Shown: positions 1-8,021 of the stretch, piece by piece
Layout of the letters: each line of letters opens with the position of its first letter
How positions within the stretch are numbered: the stretch's first letter is position 1
NCBI GenBank assembly: GCA_945888325.1
Contig: CAMDAC010000001.1
Coordinates: 62,001 to 126,000, forward strand
From: Candidatus Sulfopaludibacter sp. SbA3
Lineage (GTDB): Bacteria > Pseudomonadota > Alphaproteobacteria > Caulobacterales > Hyphomonadaceae
Length of the DNA: 64,000 nt
Reading direction: 5' to 3'
Made by a program: the position numbers and the translations under genes
The notes under the pieces: model-generated
Told to the model about the DNA's origin: nothing
The model's database searches: none
The model's input: only the letters and a program-made list of their open reading frames with translations

Positions 1-276
1 GGCGCCATCGCGACCGCCGTCGCCGCCGTGAAGGCCGGCGCGGTCGATTACCTCTCCAAGCCGGCCGATGTCGAAGACATCATCCGCGCCTTGACCGCCA
101 CCCAGGACGAACGCCCCGCGCCGCCCGAGAACCCGATGTCGGCCGACCGGGTCCGCTGGGAACACATCCAGCGCGTCTACGAGCTGTGCAATCACAACGT
201 CTCGGAAACCGCCCGCCGCCTGAACATGCACCGCCGCACGCTGCAGCGGATCCTGGCGAAACGCGCGCCGCGCTAG
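1..276 (+). CDS. ActR/RegA-family redox response regulator, C-terminal part
   Basis: The reading frame is open from base 1, so the 5' part lies outside the window. What remains is the end of a receiver domain (KAGAVDYLSKP, with the conserved K-P pair), a short Pro-rich linker, and a C-terminal Fis-type helix-turn-helix (NVSETARRLNMHRRTLQRIL). This linker and HTH are typical of the RegA/PrrA/ActR family, partners of a RegB-type membrane redox kinase, which control respiration and energy genes. The gene converges with tyrA. The family call is firm; the phosphorylated Asp and the kinase gene are not visible here. Confidence 0.88.
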   Translation, partial: GAIATAVAAVKAGAVDYLSKPADVEDIIRALTATQDERPAPPENPMSADRVRWEHIQRVYELCNHNVSETARRLNMHRRTLQRILAKRAPR

Positions 277-279
277 CGG

Positions 280-1215
280 CTACTCCTCCGCCTTCGGAAC
301 GTTCCGGCCGAAGTTCACCGCGCCGGAATCCTGACCCGCATCGATGATCGCCTTGCGGATCGTGCGGGCCCGCGTGAACTCGCGCATCAGCATGTCGCCG
401 TCGCCCCAGCGGATGGCGCGTTGCAGGGCAGCAAGGTCTTCCGAGAACCGCCCGAGGCATTCCAGCACCGCCTCGCGGTTGTTCAGGAACACGTCGCGCC
501 ACATCACCGGGTCAGACGCTGCAATGCGGGTAAAGTCGCGAAATCCGCCTGCGGAGTATTTGACGACTTCGCCCTGCTCCACCGTTTCCATGTCGAAGGC
601 GGTGGCCACGATGTTGAACGCAATCAGGTGCGGCAGGTGCGAGGTGATCGCCAGCACGCGGTCATGCCGCGCGGCGTCCATCGATTCCACCTTGGCGCCG
701 AGGCCTTTCCAGAACGCCGTCAGCTGCGCCAGCGCCTCCGCCTCGCCCGGCGCCCCGGTCACGACCGGCGTCAGGATATGCCAGGCCCCCTGGAACAGCG
801 TCGGGAAGCCGGCATCGGGGCCGGATTGCTCCGTACCCGCAATCGGGTGTCCGGGGATCATGTGGATGCGGCCATCGGCGGCCGCGGTCAGCGCGCGGGC
901 CGCTTCGCTTTTCACGGAGCCGACATCCGTCAGGATGGCGCCCGCCTTCATCGCCGGCACCGCCCCGGCCGCGACATTGCCCAGCGCGCCCACCGGCACG
1001 CACAGGATCACGCAATCGGCCTGTGCCACGGCGGCTTCCAGCGACGGGGCGATCTTGCCGAGGCCGATCTCGGCCGCACGGGCCCGCACGTCCGGATTGG
1101 CGTCGTAAAGAACGATCTCGCCGGCCGCGCCATATTCCCGCGCCGCCCGCGCGATCGAGGAGCCGATCAGGCCCGCCCCGATGATGGCGATACGCGAAAA
1201 GACAGGGTCGGTCAT
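280..1215 (-). CDS. tyrA: Prephenate/arogenate (cyclohexadienyl) dehydrogenase
   Basis: This 311-residue NAD(P)-dependent dehydrogenase should oxidatively decarboxylate prephenate or arogenate in tyrosine synthesis. The N-terminus has a Rossmann motif (GAGLIG, residues 13-18), and the conserved substrate-site stretch GHPIAGTEQSG is present. There is no chorismate mutase or ACT domain, so it is the monofunctional form. I use the ATG at 1215, with AGAAG upstream, rather than a GTG three codons earlier. It ends 3 bp from the convergent response regulator gene. Prephenate versus arogenate preference cannot be read from the sequence. Confidence 0.9.
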   Translation of the reverse strand: MTDPVFSRIAIIGAGLIGSSIARAAREYGAAGEIVLYDANPDVRARAAEIGLGKIAPSLEAAVAQADCVILCVPVGALGNVAAGAVPAMKAGAILTDVGSVKSEAARALTAAADGRIHMIPGHPIAGTEQSGPDAGFPTLFQGAWHILTPVVTGAPGEAEALAQLTAFWKGLGAKVESMDAARHDRVLAITSHLPHLIAFNIVATAFDMETVEQGEVVKYSAGGFRDFTRIAASDPVMWRDVFLNNREAVLECLGRFSEDLAALQRAIRWGDGDMLMREFTRARTIRKAIIDAGQDSGAVNFGRNVPKAEE

Positions 1216-1339
1216 GGCGGGCACTTCTCTGCAGGGGGCTGGCGCGGCTGCTTGGTGGGCAAAGGCCCCCGATGCGTCAAGGGGGCGCGCGGGGCTTTGA
1301 CACGGTGCGGTCTGTACACGGGACCCCTATCTCGCCCTG

Positions 1340-1714
1340 ATGAGCAGCACGACCCCAATCCTCAACGGCCTGCGCGGGCGCTGCGGCGCCTGCGGCCAAG
1401 GCCGCCTGTTTTCGGCCTATCTGAAGCTAAACGAGGCCTGCCCCCATTGCGGCCGGGACATGCGCGCCGCCGACACGGCCGACGGCCCGGCCTTCTTCGT
1501 CGGCTTCGGCGTGCTGATCCTGACGGCGCCCTTCCTGTTCCTGATCCCGATGAGCCCACTGGCCCCGCTGATGAAGGCGGCCGCCATCGTGTCCCTGGCG
1601 CTGGTGATCACCGGCCTGTCGATGTGGCTCCTGCCGGTCGCCAAGGGAATCCTCCTCAACCTGCAGCTGCACCACCGCTCTGGCGAGGCCGAATTCGAGC
1701 GCAAGGACGGCTGA
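1340..1714 (+). CDS. DUF983 family zinc-ribbon membrane protein
   Basis: This 124-residue protein has two CxxC pairs near the N-terminus (Cys15/18 and Cys34/37), which look like a zinc ribbon. Two hydrophobic segments follow at about residues 50-70 and 76-98, and the tail is charged. The arrangement matches the DUF983 family of small inner-membrane proteins, whose function is unknown. It is divergent from tyrA with about 125 bp between them. Confidence 0.82.
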   Translation: MSSTTPILNGLRGRCGACGQGRLFSAYLKLNEACPHCGRDMRAADTADGPAFFVGFGVLILTAPFLFLIPMSPLAPLMKAAAIVSLALVITGLSMWLLPVAKGILLNLQLHHRSGEAEFERKDG

Positions 1715-1810
1715 CGCGGCACCCCCGGCGATTGCTGCAAATCCGCTCGCCACCTCCCCCGCGATACGGTAAACACGAATCCGTAATGTCGATCACACCA
1801 AAGGGTGGAC

Positions 1811-2389
1811 ATGGGTTCTCGGGACGAAAAAGTCGCCATCGCCGCCGCAACTGTCGCCCGGATGGAGCGGCAGGCCGAAAAGCGCAAGGCTGGTGACGGC
1901 ACGCAGCAACAGGGGTCACCAATGCGTCTGATTTTCGGTATTTTTCCGCTGCTGGTCATACCAGTCATCCTTTACAACCTGATCGCCCTGGGTGGTGGCT
2001 CGGTTGACACCACGAATGCGGCCGGCCAGCTGGTCCAGTCAGTCCAGGCCCCCATCGCGGGTCTCTTGAGCGAGCGCTTCCTTGGCCTGCCGATGATTTC
2101 GGGCGTCGAATGGGTGCTGACCAAGGGTGATGCGATCGTCCTGCTCGCCGTAACGTTCCTCTTCCTCGAAATCCTGAAATCGACGAGCACCGGCACCGCC
2201 ACGATCGTCAATCACGGCATTTCGCTGCTGCTCTTCATCATCTGCCTCGTGCAGTTCCTGCTGATGCCGAACTTCGCGACCTCGACCTTCTTCATCCTGA
2301 TGGCGATGACGCTGCTGGACGTGCTGGCCGGCGTGATCGTCACGATCGTCTCGGCCCGCCGCGACTTCGGCGTCGACGGCAACGTCTGA
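1811..2389 (+). CDS. Hypothetical membrane protein with four predicted TM segments
   Basis: I do not recognise this 192-residue protein. It has a charged, probably helical N-terminus (about residues 1-35, rich in Lys, Arg, Glu and Ala) and then four hydrophobic stretches. The segment after the first TM contains LSERFLGLPMISGVEWVLTKGD. Start: a GTG two codons upstream is possible, but the ATG at 1811 sits just downstream of AAGGG. A strong bidirectional terminator follows at 2412-2448. The topology suggests an inner-membrane protein; no enzyme motif is visible. Confidence 0.7.
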   Translation: MGSRDEKVAIAAATVARMERQAEKRKAGDGTQQQGSPMRLIFGIFPLLVIPVILYNLIALGGGSVDTTNAAGQLVQSVQAPIAGLLSERFLGLPMISGVEWVLTKGDAIVLLAVTFLFLEILKSTSTGTATIVNHGISLLLFIICLVQFLLMPNFATSTFFILMAMTLLDVLAGVIVTIVSARRDFGVDGNV

Positions 2390-2411
2390 CACGAAGACTC
2401 CGGACAACAAG

Positions 2412-2448
2412 AAAAAGCCGGAAGCGCAACAGCGTTTCCGGCTTTTTT
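2412..2448. terminator. Bidirectional intrinsic terminator
   Basis: A 12-bp perfect stem (AAAAAGCCGGAA at 2412-2423 with TTCCGGCTTTTT at 2436-2447) encloses a 12-nt loop. The A-run on one side and T-run on the other let it serve both the plus-strand membrane gene ending at 2389 and the minus-strand phaR ending at 2468. Confidence 0.9.
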
Positions 2449-2467
2449 CATAGGGTTTGCAGCAAGC

Positions 2468-3046
2468 CTAGTCCTTGCGGGACAGCTCGCTCAGCTGCTT
2501 CTGGATCAGCTCCATCTGCTCCTGCATCGCGGCCATCGCTTCGGCCTGGTATTCGAGGAACGGATTGGCCGCCGCCGGGGAGGCGCGGTCGTTGCGGCTC
2601 GCCTGGAAGACGGTCGGCATGAACATCTTCATCGCCTGCTCGAACATCACCATGTTGCGCTTCGCCTGCGCCTCGAACAGGTTCATCGGGTTGGCCGCCT
2701 TGCGCCATTCCTTCTGCGAGTCCGAGAACGAGTTCATCGACATCTCGAGGAAAGCCGGCAGGAAGGTCTGCGCGCCGCCGCCATAGAAGCCGATCAGCTG
2801 GCGGAGGAAGTTCAGCGGCAGGGCGCCCTGCCCCTTGGTTTCCTGCTCGAAAATGATCTGAGTCAGAACCTGACGTGTGAGGTCGTCCCCGGTCTTGGCA
2901 TCACGGACTTCAAAGTCCCGGCCCTCGCGTACGAGGTCCGAAAGATGGTCCAGGGTGACATAAGACGAGGTCGACGTGTCGTAGAGACGCCGGTTCGCAT
3001 ACTTCTTGATGATGATCGGTCCACCCGATCCATTTGTCTTGGCCAT
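2468..3046 (-). CDS. phaR: Polyhydroxyalkanoate synthesis repressor
   Basis: This 192-residue regulator has the PHB/PHA accumulation regulator DNA-binding domain at about residues 11-70 (IIIKKYANRRLYDTSTSSYV is diagnostic). The PHB_acc repeat region follows (FLRQLIGFYGGGAQTFLPAFLEMSM), then a Met/Gln-rich C-terminal helix. PhaR proteins sense PHA granules and repress phasin and synthesis genes. It is transcribed divergently from the acetoacetyl-CoA reductase gene, and the 149-bp gap contains TGC-rich inverted repeats that could be its operator. No phaC or phaA is in the window. Confidence 0.95.
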   Translation of the reverse strand: MAKTNGSGGPIIIKKYANRRLYDTSTSSYVTLDHLSDLVREGRDFEVRDAKTGDDLTRQVLTQIIFEQETKGQGALPLNFLRQLIGFYGGGAQTFLPAFLEMSMNSFSDSQKEWRKAANPMNLFEAQAKRNMVMFEQAMKMFMPTVFQASRNDRASPAAANPFLEYQAEAMAAMQEQMELIQKQLSELSRKD

Positions 3047-3091
3047 GTCCTCGCCCTAGTTCTCGCCGGGTCCGCGCCGGGCAAGCAATTA

Positions 3092-3118
3092 TTGTGCTAG
3101 TGCAAAATATTCGCACAA
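3092..3118. promoter_or_regulatory. Candidate PhaR operator in the phaR-phaB intergenic region
   Basis: An inverted repeat TTGTGC (3092-3097) and GCACAA (3113-3118) flanks an AT-rich centre, with a further TGC direct repeat (GTGCTAGTGC). PhaR proteins of alphaproteobacteria are known to bind TGC-rich sites. The location between phaR and phaB fits autoregulation. The assignment is inference. Confidence 0.5.
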
Positions 3119-3195
3119 AAGACGCGCTTGACCAATGCGGTATTGAAGTTGCAGGCAAAAGCTCGAGAAAAACTCAAACGGGAGGACGACTAAAA

Positions 3196-3921
3196 ATGGC
3201 GCGTACAGCACTGGTCACAGGCGGAACACGGGGCATAGGCAAGGCTATCAGCGAGACGCTGAAGGCCAAGGGCTACAACGTCGCGGCCAATTATGGCGGC
3301 AACGACGCGGCCGCCGCCGAGTTCTCGAAAGCCACCGGCATCAAGGTGTTCAAGTTCGATGTGGCCGATTATGGCGCAGTCGGCGAAGGCCTGAAGGCCG
3401 TCGAAGCCGAAGTGGGACCGGTCGATATCCTGGTTAACAATGCCGGCATCACCCGCGACGCGCCCTTCCACAAGATGACCCTCGCCCACTGGCAGGAAGT
3501 CATCAACGTGGACCTCACCTCCGCCTTCAACGTCACCCGCCAGGTCTGGGACGGCATGCGCGACCGCAATTTCGGCCGCATCATCAACATCTCCTCGATC
3601 AACGGCCAGAAGGGCCAGTTCACGCAGGCGAACTATTCCGCCGCCAAGGCCGGCCTGATCGGCTTCACCAAGGCCCTCGCCTATGAAGGCGCCAAGAAAG
3701 GCATCACCTCGAACGTCGTCGCCCCCGGCTATATCGACACCGAGATGCTGCAGGCCGTGAAACCGGAAGTGCTCGAAGGCATCATCGCGACCATCCCGGT
3801 CGGCCGCCTCGGCAAGGCCGAAGAGATCGCCTCGATGTGCGCCTACCTCGCTTCCGACGAAGCCGCCTTCATCAACGGCGCCACCATGACCGTCAACGGC
3901 GCGCAGTATATCGCGGGCTAG
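3196..3921 (+). CDS. phaB: Acetoacetyl-CoA reductase (NADPH)
   Basis: This 241-residue short-chain dehydrogenase reduces acetoacetyl-CoA to (R)-3-hydroxybutyryl-CoA, the monomer for polyhydroxybutyrate. Visible motifs are the cofactor site TGGTRGIG (8-15), NNAG (81-84), and the catalytic Ser134, Tyr147 and Lys151. The stretch SSINGQKGQFTQANYSAAKAG is typical of PhaB rather than FabG. The open frame extends 54 codons upstream, but the ATG at 3196 has GGAGGA nine bases ahead and the family length. Pairing with divergent phaR supports a PHB role. Confidence 0.93.
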   Translation: MARTALVTGGTRGIGKAISETLKAKGYNVAANYGGNDAAAAEFSKATGIKVFKFDVADYGAVGEGLKAVEAEVGPVDILVNNAGITRDAPFHKMTLAHWQEVINVDLTSAFNVTRQVWDGMRDRNFGRIINISSINGQKGQFTQANYSAAKAGLIGFTKALAYEGAKKGITSNVVAPGYIDTEMLQAVKPEVLEGIIATIPVGRLGKAEEIASMCAYLASDEAAFINGATMTVNGAQYIAG

Positions 3922-3932
3922 ATGTCCTGACC

Positions 3933-3958
3933 TCAGCCTGCGCGCTTGCGCAGGCTGA
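3933..3958. terminator. Hairpin after phaB, overlapping the end of the convergent gene
   Basis: An 11-bp perfect stem TCAGCCTGCGC (3933-3943) pairs with GCGCAGGCTGA (3948-3958) around a 4-nt loop, 11 bp after the phaB stop. There is no U-tract on either strand, so termination is less certain than pausing or 3'-end protection. The hairpin also encodes the last codons of the minus-strand gene. Confidence 0.5.
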
Positions 3959-4388
3959 AATAGGCCGCAGCGATCACGAGGACCGGAACCCAGAGTCCGG
4001 TCCCGATCAGCAGCCAGCCAGCCACGACAACCAGTCCGACCCGCTGTCCCGCAGACAGCCGGCGCCAGGCGGCATGCAGCGCGGCCTTCAACGCCTGCAC
4101 CCCGGGCGCAGCCTCCGCGGTTTGCTCCGCTGTGCGCACCGAGGGCGCAGCCCGCTCATGCACGGGCGACGCCGTGACCGGCTTGTTGCGGATCGCCGCG
4201 AAAGGATCGGTCTCACGTTTGCCGAACCCGCAGAAGATCGAGCCCGGCTGTTCCACCAGCACCGGCGCCTTCACCCGCAGCTGGCCCGCCTGGCTCGCCG
4301 GGCGCACCGACATCGGATCAACACGGTCCGCGCCGAGATCCATGCGCACGCCGAACGTGTCATCATACCGGGGCCGTCTGCCGAACAT
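3933..4388 (-). CDS. Hypothetical protein with C-terminal membrane anchor
   Basis: I do not recognise this 151-residue protein. The N-terminal two thirds are polar and probably disordered. One or two hydrophobic segments follow at about residues 117-145 (VGLVVVAGWLLIG, then LVIAAAYFSL), ending in a basic RKRAG. This would be a tail-anchored topology with the bulk in the cytoplasm. The stop lies 11 bp from the phaB stop. Coding use resembles the neighbours. Confidence 0.6.
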   Translation of the reverse strand: MFGRRPRYDDTFGVRMDLGADRVDPMSVRPASQAGQLRVKAPVLVEQPGSIFCGFGKRETDPFAAIRNKPVTASPVHERAAPSVRTAEQTAEAAPGVQALKAALHAAWRRLSAGQRVGLVVVAGWLLIGTGLWVPVLVIAAAYFSLRKRAG

Positions 4389-4458
4389 GGATGGGGAACC
4401 TCTTTGCCGATACGCGATCCTGCACCGCGAAGTTCAACATTCGCCTAATCGCGCGCCG

Positions 4459-4902
4459 TCAGGCGGCCGGCCGCCAATCCGGCGGCGCCAGCGTGAAGCC
4501 CGAAAACTCGAACCCCGGCGCCACGACGCAGGAGACCAGCGTCCAGTGGCCGAGCGTCTCCGCCGTCTGCCAATGGTGCGCCGGGATCACGGCCTGCGGC
4601 CGCTGCCCCGCCCGCAGGTCCGGGCCCAAAGTGATGGATGACGCGCCCTTCCCGTCCGGCGGCGACAGCGTCAGCGCCAGCGGCCCGCCCGCATGCCAGA
4701 GCCAGACCTCTTCGGCGTCCACCCGGTGCCAGGCGGACACCTGGTCGACTTCCAGCAGGTAGTAGATCGCCGTCAGCACCGCCCGCCCGTCCCCGCCCGC
4801 CCGGTAGGTCTCGGCATAGTGGCCGCCTTCCGGATGCGGCGCCATGTTCAGCACGCGGATGATCTCGTTGGCGCCGAGATCGCCGGCGCGGGCCAGCGCC
4901 AT
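4459..4902 (-). CDS. Cupin domain protein, DUF985 family
   Basis: This 147-residue single-domain cupin shows the DUF985 pattern: PHPEGGHYAETYR, then YYLLEVDQVSAWHRVDAEEVWLWHAG with likely metal-binding His and Glu, and a C-terminal VAPGFEFSGF. The family is widespread; its substrate is not established. The start codon overlaps the gloB stop by one base (TGATG), implying translational coupling with glyoxalase II. Confidence 0.85.
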   Translation of the reverse strand: MALARAGDLGANEIIRVLNMAPHPEGGHYAETYRAGGDGRAVLTAIYYLLEVDQVSAWHRVDAEEVWLWHAGGPLALTLSPPDGKGASSITLGPDLRAGQRPQAVIPAHHWQTAETLGHWTLVSCVVAPGFEFSGFTLAPPDWRPAA

Positions 4903-5672
4903 CAGAACCGGTCCTTGCGTCCGCGGATTTCCCCGAACGTCGCCGCCGCGTCGCCCGCATGCCCCATCGCCAGCTGCATCTCCGGCAGGTCGGCGCGCAG
5001 GAACGGATTGGTCGCCAGTTCCCGCTCCAGCAGCGCCGGCACGGTCGGCAGGTTGTCCGAGCGCCGCTTCTCGATCCAGGCGACGTATTCCTTCAGCGCC
5101 TTGTTCTCCGGCTCGATCGTCACCGCAAAGCGCGCGTTCGAGGCGGTATACTCATGCGCGCAGTAAAGCTGCGTCTTCGGCGGCAGCGCCTTCAGCCGCT
5201 TCAGGCTCTGCCACATCATCTCCATCGTGCCCTCGAACACCCGCCCGCAGCCGAGCGCGAACACCGAATCGCCGACGAACGCCGCCGACTGGTCGGCAAA
5301 GTGGAACGCGATATGCCCCAGCGTATGGCCGGGCACATCGATCACCGCCGCCTTCGCCTCGCCAAGCATGACCACATCCCCGCCCTTCACCGCCTGGTCG
5401 ATCCCCGGAATCTTGGCCGCCTCCCCGGCGGGCCCGATGATCCGGCAGCCGGTCTCTTCCTTCAGCCGCAGGTTTCCGCCGGCATGGTCCGGATGCCAGT
5501 GCGTGTTCCAGATCTGCGTGATCGTCCAGCCGCGCAGCTTGGCCTCGGCCAGATACCGCTCGGCATCCGGCGTATCGATCGCCGCCGTCTCGCCGGACGC
5601 CGCGTCGTGAACCAGATATCCGTAATTGTCGTTCAAGCAGGGAAACTGGTGTATGTCGATGAAGATGCCCAT
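4902..5672 (-). CDS. gloB: Hydroxyacylglutathione hydrolase (glyoxalase II)
   Basis: This 256-residue metallo-beta-lactamase-fold enzyme hydrolyses S-lactoylglutathione to lactate and glutathione in methylglyoxal detoxification. The binuclear metal motif THWHPDH is at residues 57-63. The later GHTLGHIAF and GDSVFALGCGRVFEG blocks and the C-terminal HEYTASNARFA are characteristic of GloB. I choose the ATG at 5672 because the upstream ATG at 5717 would overlap the divergent methyltransferase start. It is translationally coupled to the downstream cupin gene. Confidence 0.94.
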   Translation of the reverse strand: MGIFIDIHQFPCLNDNYGYLVHDAASGETAAIDTPDAERYLAEAKLRGWTITQIWNTHWHPDHAGGNLRLKEETGCRIIGPAGEAAKIPGIDQAVKGGDVVMLGEAKAAVIDVPGHTLGHIAFHFADQSAAFVGDSVFALGCGRVFEGTMEMMWQSLKRLKALPPKTQLYCAHEYTASNARFAVTIEPENKALKEYVAWIEKRRSDNLPTVPALLERELATNPFLRADLPEMQLAMGHAGDAAATFGEIRGRKDRF

Positions 5673-5715
5673 GAGCCCGATTCCCGAATTGCCGATTGAG
5701 GCCGGACTGTAGCCC

Positions 5716-6459
5716 ATGCGTCAGGACGCCGTCACCCTAGAACGCTTTTACGCCTCGGCCCTCGGCCGCGCCGCTGCCCGCGTGCTGGCCGGCAAGCTGA
5801 CCGACCTCTGGGGCGACGCCAGCGGCCTGTCGATGCTCGGCCTCGGCTACGCCTTGCCCGTGCTGGAGGCCTTCGGCAGCGCGCCCAGCCGGATGATCGC
5901 GGCGATTCCCTTCGAACACGGCCCCGTGCGCTGGTCCGCCTCCGAGCGCGGCAATGCCTCGGTCGCTGTGGGCGACCCGCGCCTGCCCTTACCGGACGGC
6001 CTGTTCGACCGCGTCATCGTGCTGCACGGCCTCGAGGAGACCGGCGACCCGCGCGCCTACCTGCGCGAGATCTGGCGCATCACCGCGCCGGAAGGGCGCA
6101 TCGTGCTCGCCGCCGCCAACCGCGCCGGCCTCTGGTCACGTGCCACGCAGACGCCGTTCGGACAGGGCCGGCCCTGGACGCGCAGCCAGCTGTCAAACCT
6201 GCTCTCCGGCGGCCTGTTCCAGGTCACCGCCTCCTCCAGCGCGCTCTATATGCCGCCGCTTTCCAGCGGTCTTGTCACCTCCGCCGCCGAGGGATGGGAG
6301 GCGATCGGGCGCATGTTCACGCCGGGCTTCGGGGGCGTCGTGCTGATCGAGGCTGTCAAACGCCTCTACGCCCCGCCCGGCGGCGGCGCCGTGGCTCCCG
6401 TTACGGAACGTCTGCGCATCGCCCGCCCGGCCCAGGCCGCACGACGCGAAGATCATTGA
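5716..6459 (+). CDS. Class I SAM-dependent methyltransferase
   Basis: This 247-residue protein has a methyltransferase-11-like core: motif I LGLGYALPVLEAF, the acidic stretch VGDPRLPLPDGLFDRVIVLHGLEE, and LREIWRITAPEGRIVLAA. The C-terminal half is family-specific (WTRSQLSNLLSGGLFQV). Motif I is degenerate, lacking the usual GxGxG. It sits back-to-back with gloB, as is common in alphaproteobacteria. Its substrate is unknown. Confidence 0.75.
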   Translation: MRQDAVTLERFYASALGRAAARVLAGKLTDLWGDASGLSMLGLGYALPVLEAFGSAPSRMIAAIPFEHGPVRWSASERGNASVAVGDPRLPLPDGLFDRVIVLHGLEETGDPRAYLREIWRITAPEGRIVLAAANRAGLWSRATQTPFGQGRPWTRSQLSNLLSGGLFQVTASSSALYMPPLSSGLVTSAAEGWEAIGRMFTPGFGGVVLIEAVKRLYAPPGGGAVAPVTERLRIARPAQAARREDH

Positions 6460-6521
6460 CGCGCGGAAATGTAACATTATTTTCGCACCTGCAGCAAACA
6501 ACACGCGCGAGGGTCCCCGCC

Positions 6522-6866
6522 ATGAAACTGATCACTGCCGTGTTCAAGCCGAGCCGCCTCGACGCCGTGATCGAGGCGATCTCCGAAGCCGGCGCCACCG
6601 GCCTGACCGTCACCGAAGTGCGCGGCTATGGCCGCCAGCAGGGCAAGACGGAAGTCTACCGCGGCGCCGAATACGAAGTGCGCCTGCTGCCGAAGGTGAA
6701 AGTCGAACTGGCCTGCGCCGATGATGACGCCGAGCGCCTGATCGAGGCGATCACGCAATCGGCCAATACCGGCACCATCGGCGACGGCAAGATCTTCGTC
6801 CACGACCTCGAAACCATCATCCGCATCCGCACCGGCGAACGCGACGAGCAGGCGATCTCGGGCTAG
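6522..6866 (+). CDS. glnK: Nitrogen regulatory protein P-II
   Basis: This 114-residue PII trimer subunit signals 2-oxoglutarate, ATP/ADP and nitrogen status. The T-loop KTEVYRGAEYEVRLLPK carries the uridylylation residue Tyr51, and the B and C loops (TGTIGDGKIFV; IRIRTGERDEQAI) are intact. The open frame extends 76 codons upstream but the ATG at 6522 gives the exact family length. Neither amtB nor glnA is adjacent, so GlnB versus GlnK cannot be settled; the residues around the T-loop lean to GlnK. Confidence 0.9.
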   Translation: MKLITAVFKPSRLDAVIEAISEAGATGLTVTEVRGYGRQQGKTEVYRGAEYEVRLLPKVKVELACADDDAERLIEAITQSANTGTIGDGKIFVHDLETIIRIRTGERDEQAISG

Positions 6867-6887
6867 CGTCCCGAAGCCTTACCTGCC

Positions 6888-8021
6888 CTATTCGATGATC
6901 TCGTAGCCCTCGGGGATGACGAACACGTCCTGCGTGGACGCAATCCCGATATCCGGCTCCAGCTGCTCGCCCGGTCCGTTCTCGCGCCGCTCATAGGCGG
7001 AGACGAGCGAGAGATAGGGCGGAACATGCACCCAGCCGTGATCGGCGGTGTTCTGGATGATCTCGAAGTGCAGGTGGATCGTTGTCGGCGTGCCGCCGAA
7101 ATCGTTCGACACGTAGCCGATCAGGTCGCCCGCCTTGACACTCTGGCCGGCGGTCACCGCCAGGCGCTTCATGTTGAGGTGCATGTAATTGTAGATCGAC
7201 CCTTCGGCCCGCAGTTTGACCGTGTACGTACTGATCGAGGAAATGATCCCGTCCTCGACCGCGACCACTTCGTGCAGGCCGCGAGCGTCAGCCGTCTGGC
7301 TGCGCAGCGTCTTGCAATCGGCCGCCGTGCCGACGCGGATGTCCTGGCCCTGGTGGATCTTGGCCACCGGGCAGAAGGGCGTCGTGCGGTTGGCGGAGCG
7401 CGTCTCGCAGAAATTGTCCCGCCACGGCGCGGCAAAGTTGCGCGCGTCGCACTGGTCGCCGCCGGCCACGCCGCCGCCGAAGGCAAACACCTGCGACTGC
7501 AGCACGGTCGGCGCCGACTTGATCGGGAAAACCATGTTGGGAGCATGCACGATCTGATCGGGGAATCCGCCGCCAGACCCCGCGAGCAGCGCGCCCGGCT
7601 GGTAATAGCTGAACACCGGCGCCACAGGCTCGGGCTCGGGTTCCGGCTCGGGCACAACGACCGGCGTCTCGGGCTCCGGCTCCACCGGTGTCACGTCCAC
7701 CGGCACGTCGACCGGCGGCGTTGTTGTTTCCTCGGTGGCATCCACCGGATCCGGCTGCGGCGTCGTCCCGTCCGTCGGCGTACCCGGCTCAACGGGCGTC
7801 TCCCCAACCGGCGTTTCGCCCTCTGGCGTTTCGACTGGCGTCTCGAACTCGTCATCGTCCACCACCGGCGGCGGCGGGCCGGGTGCGCCGGGCGGTGTTT
7901 CAGGCGGCGCCTCGGGGATGGTGGGTTCCGGCCCGCCATCTCCGGGAAAGCGCACGAAGTCGCAGGCAGCGATCGAGGTCAGAAGCAGCGCGGCGGCCGC
8001 TGCGGCCAGTACGCTTCGCAT
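6888..8021 (-). CDS. M23/LytM-type peptidase lipoprotein
   Basis: This 377-residue lipoprotein has a signal peptide ending in the lipobox SIAAC (Cys20) with Asp at +2. A long Pro/Glu/Thr/Val low-complexity spacer (about 25-140) is followed by a C-terminal M23 domain. Metal-ligand motifs are visible: HQGQD (His223, Asp227) and HLHFE (His316, His318). An intact set suggests an active peptidoglycan endopeptidase or LytM factor. I chose the ATG at 8021, whose TGATG overlaps the preceding gene. It is the last gene of a four-gene run with a subtilase. The extended spacer could let the domain reach across the periplasm. Confidence 0.87.
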   Translation of the reverse strand: MRSVLAAAAAALLLTSIAACDFVRFPGDGGPEPTIPEAPPETPPGAPGPPPPVVDDDEFETPVETPEGETPVGETPVEPGTPTDGTTPQPDPVDATEETTTPPVDVPVDVTPVEPEPETPVVVPEPEPEPEPVAPVFSYYQPGALLAGSGGGFPDQIVHAPNMVFPIKSAPTVLQSQVFAFGGGVAGGDQCDARNFAAPWRDNFCETRSANRTTPFCPVAKIHQGQDIRVGTAADCKTLRSQTADARGLHEVVAVEDGIISSISTYTVKLRAEGSIYNYMHLNMKRLAVTAGQSVKAGDLIGYVSNDFGGTPTTIHLHFEIIQNTADHGWVHVPPYLSLVSAYERRENGPGEQLEPDIGIASTQDVFVIPEGYEIIE

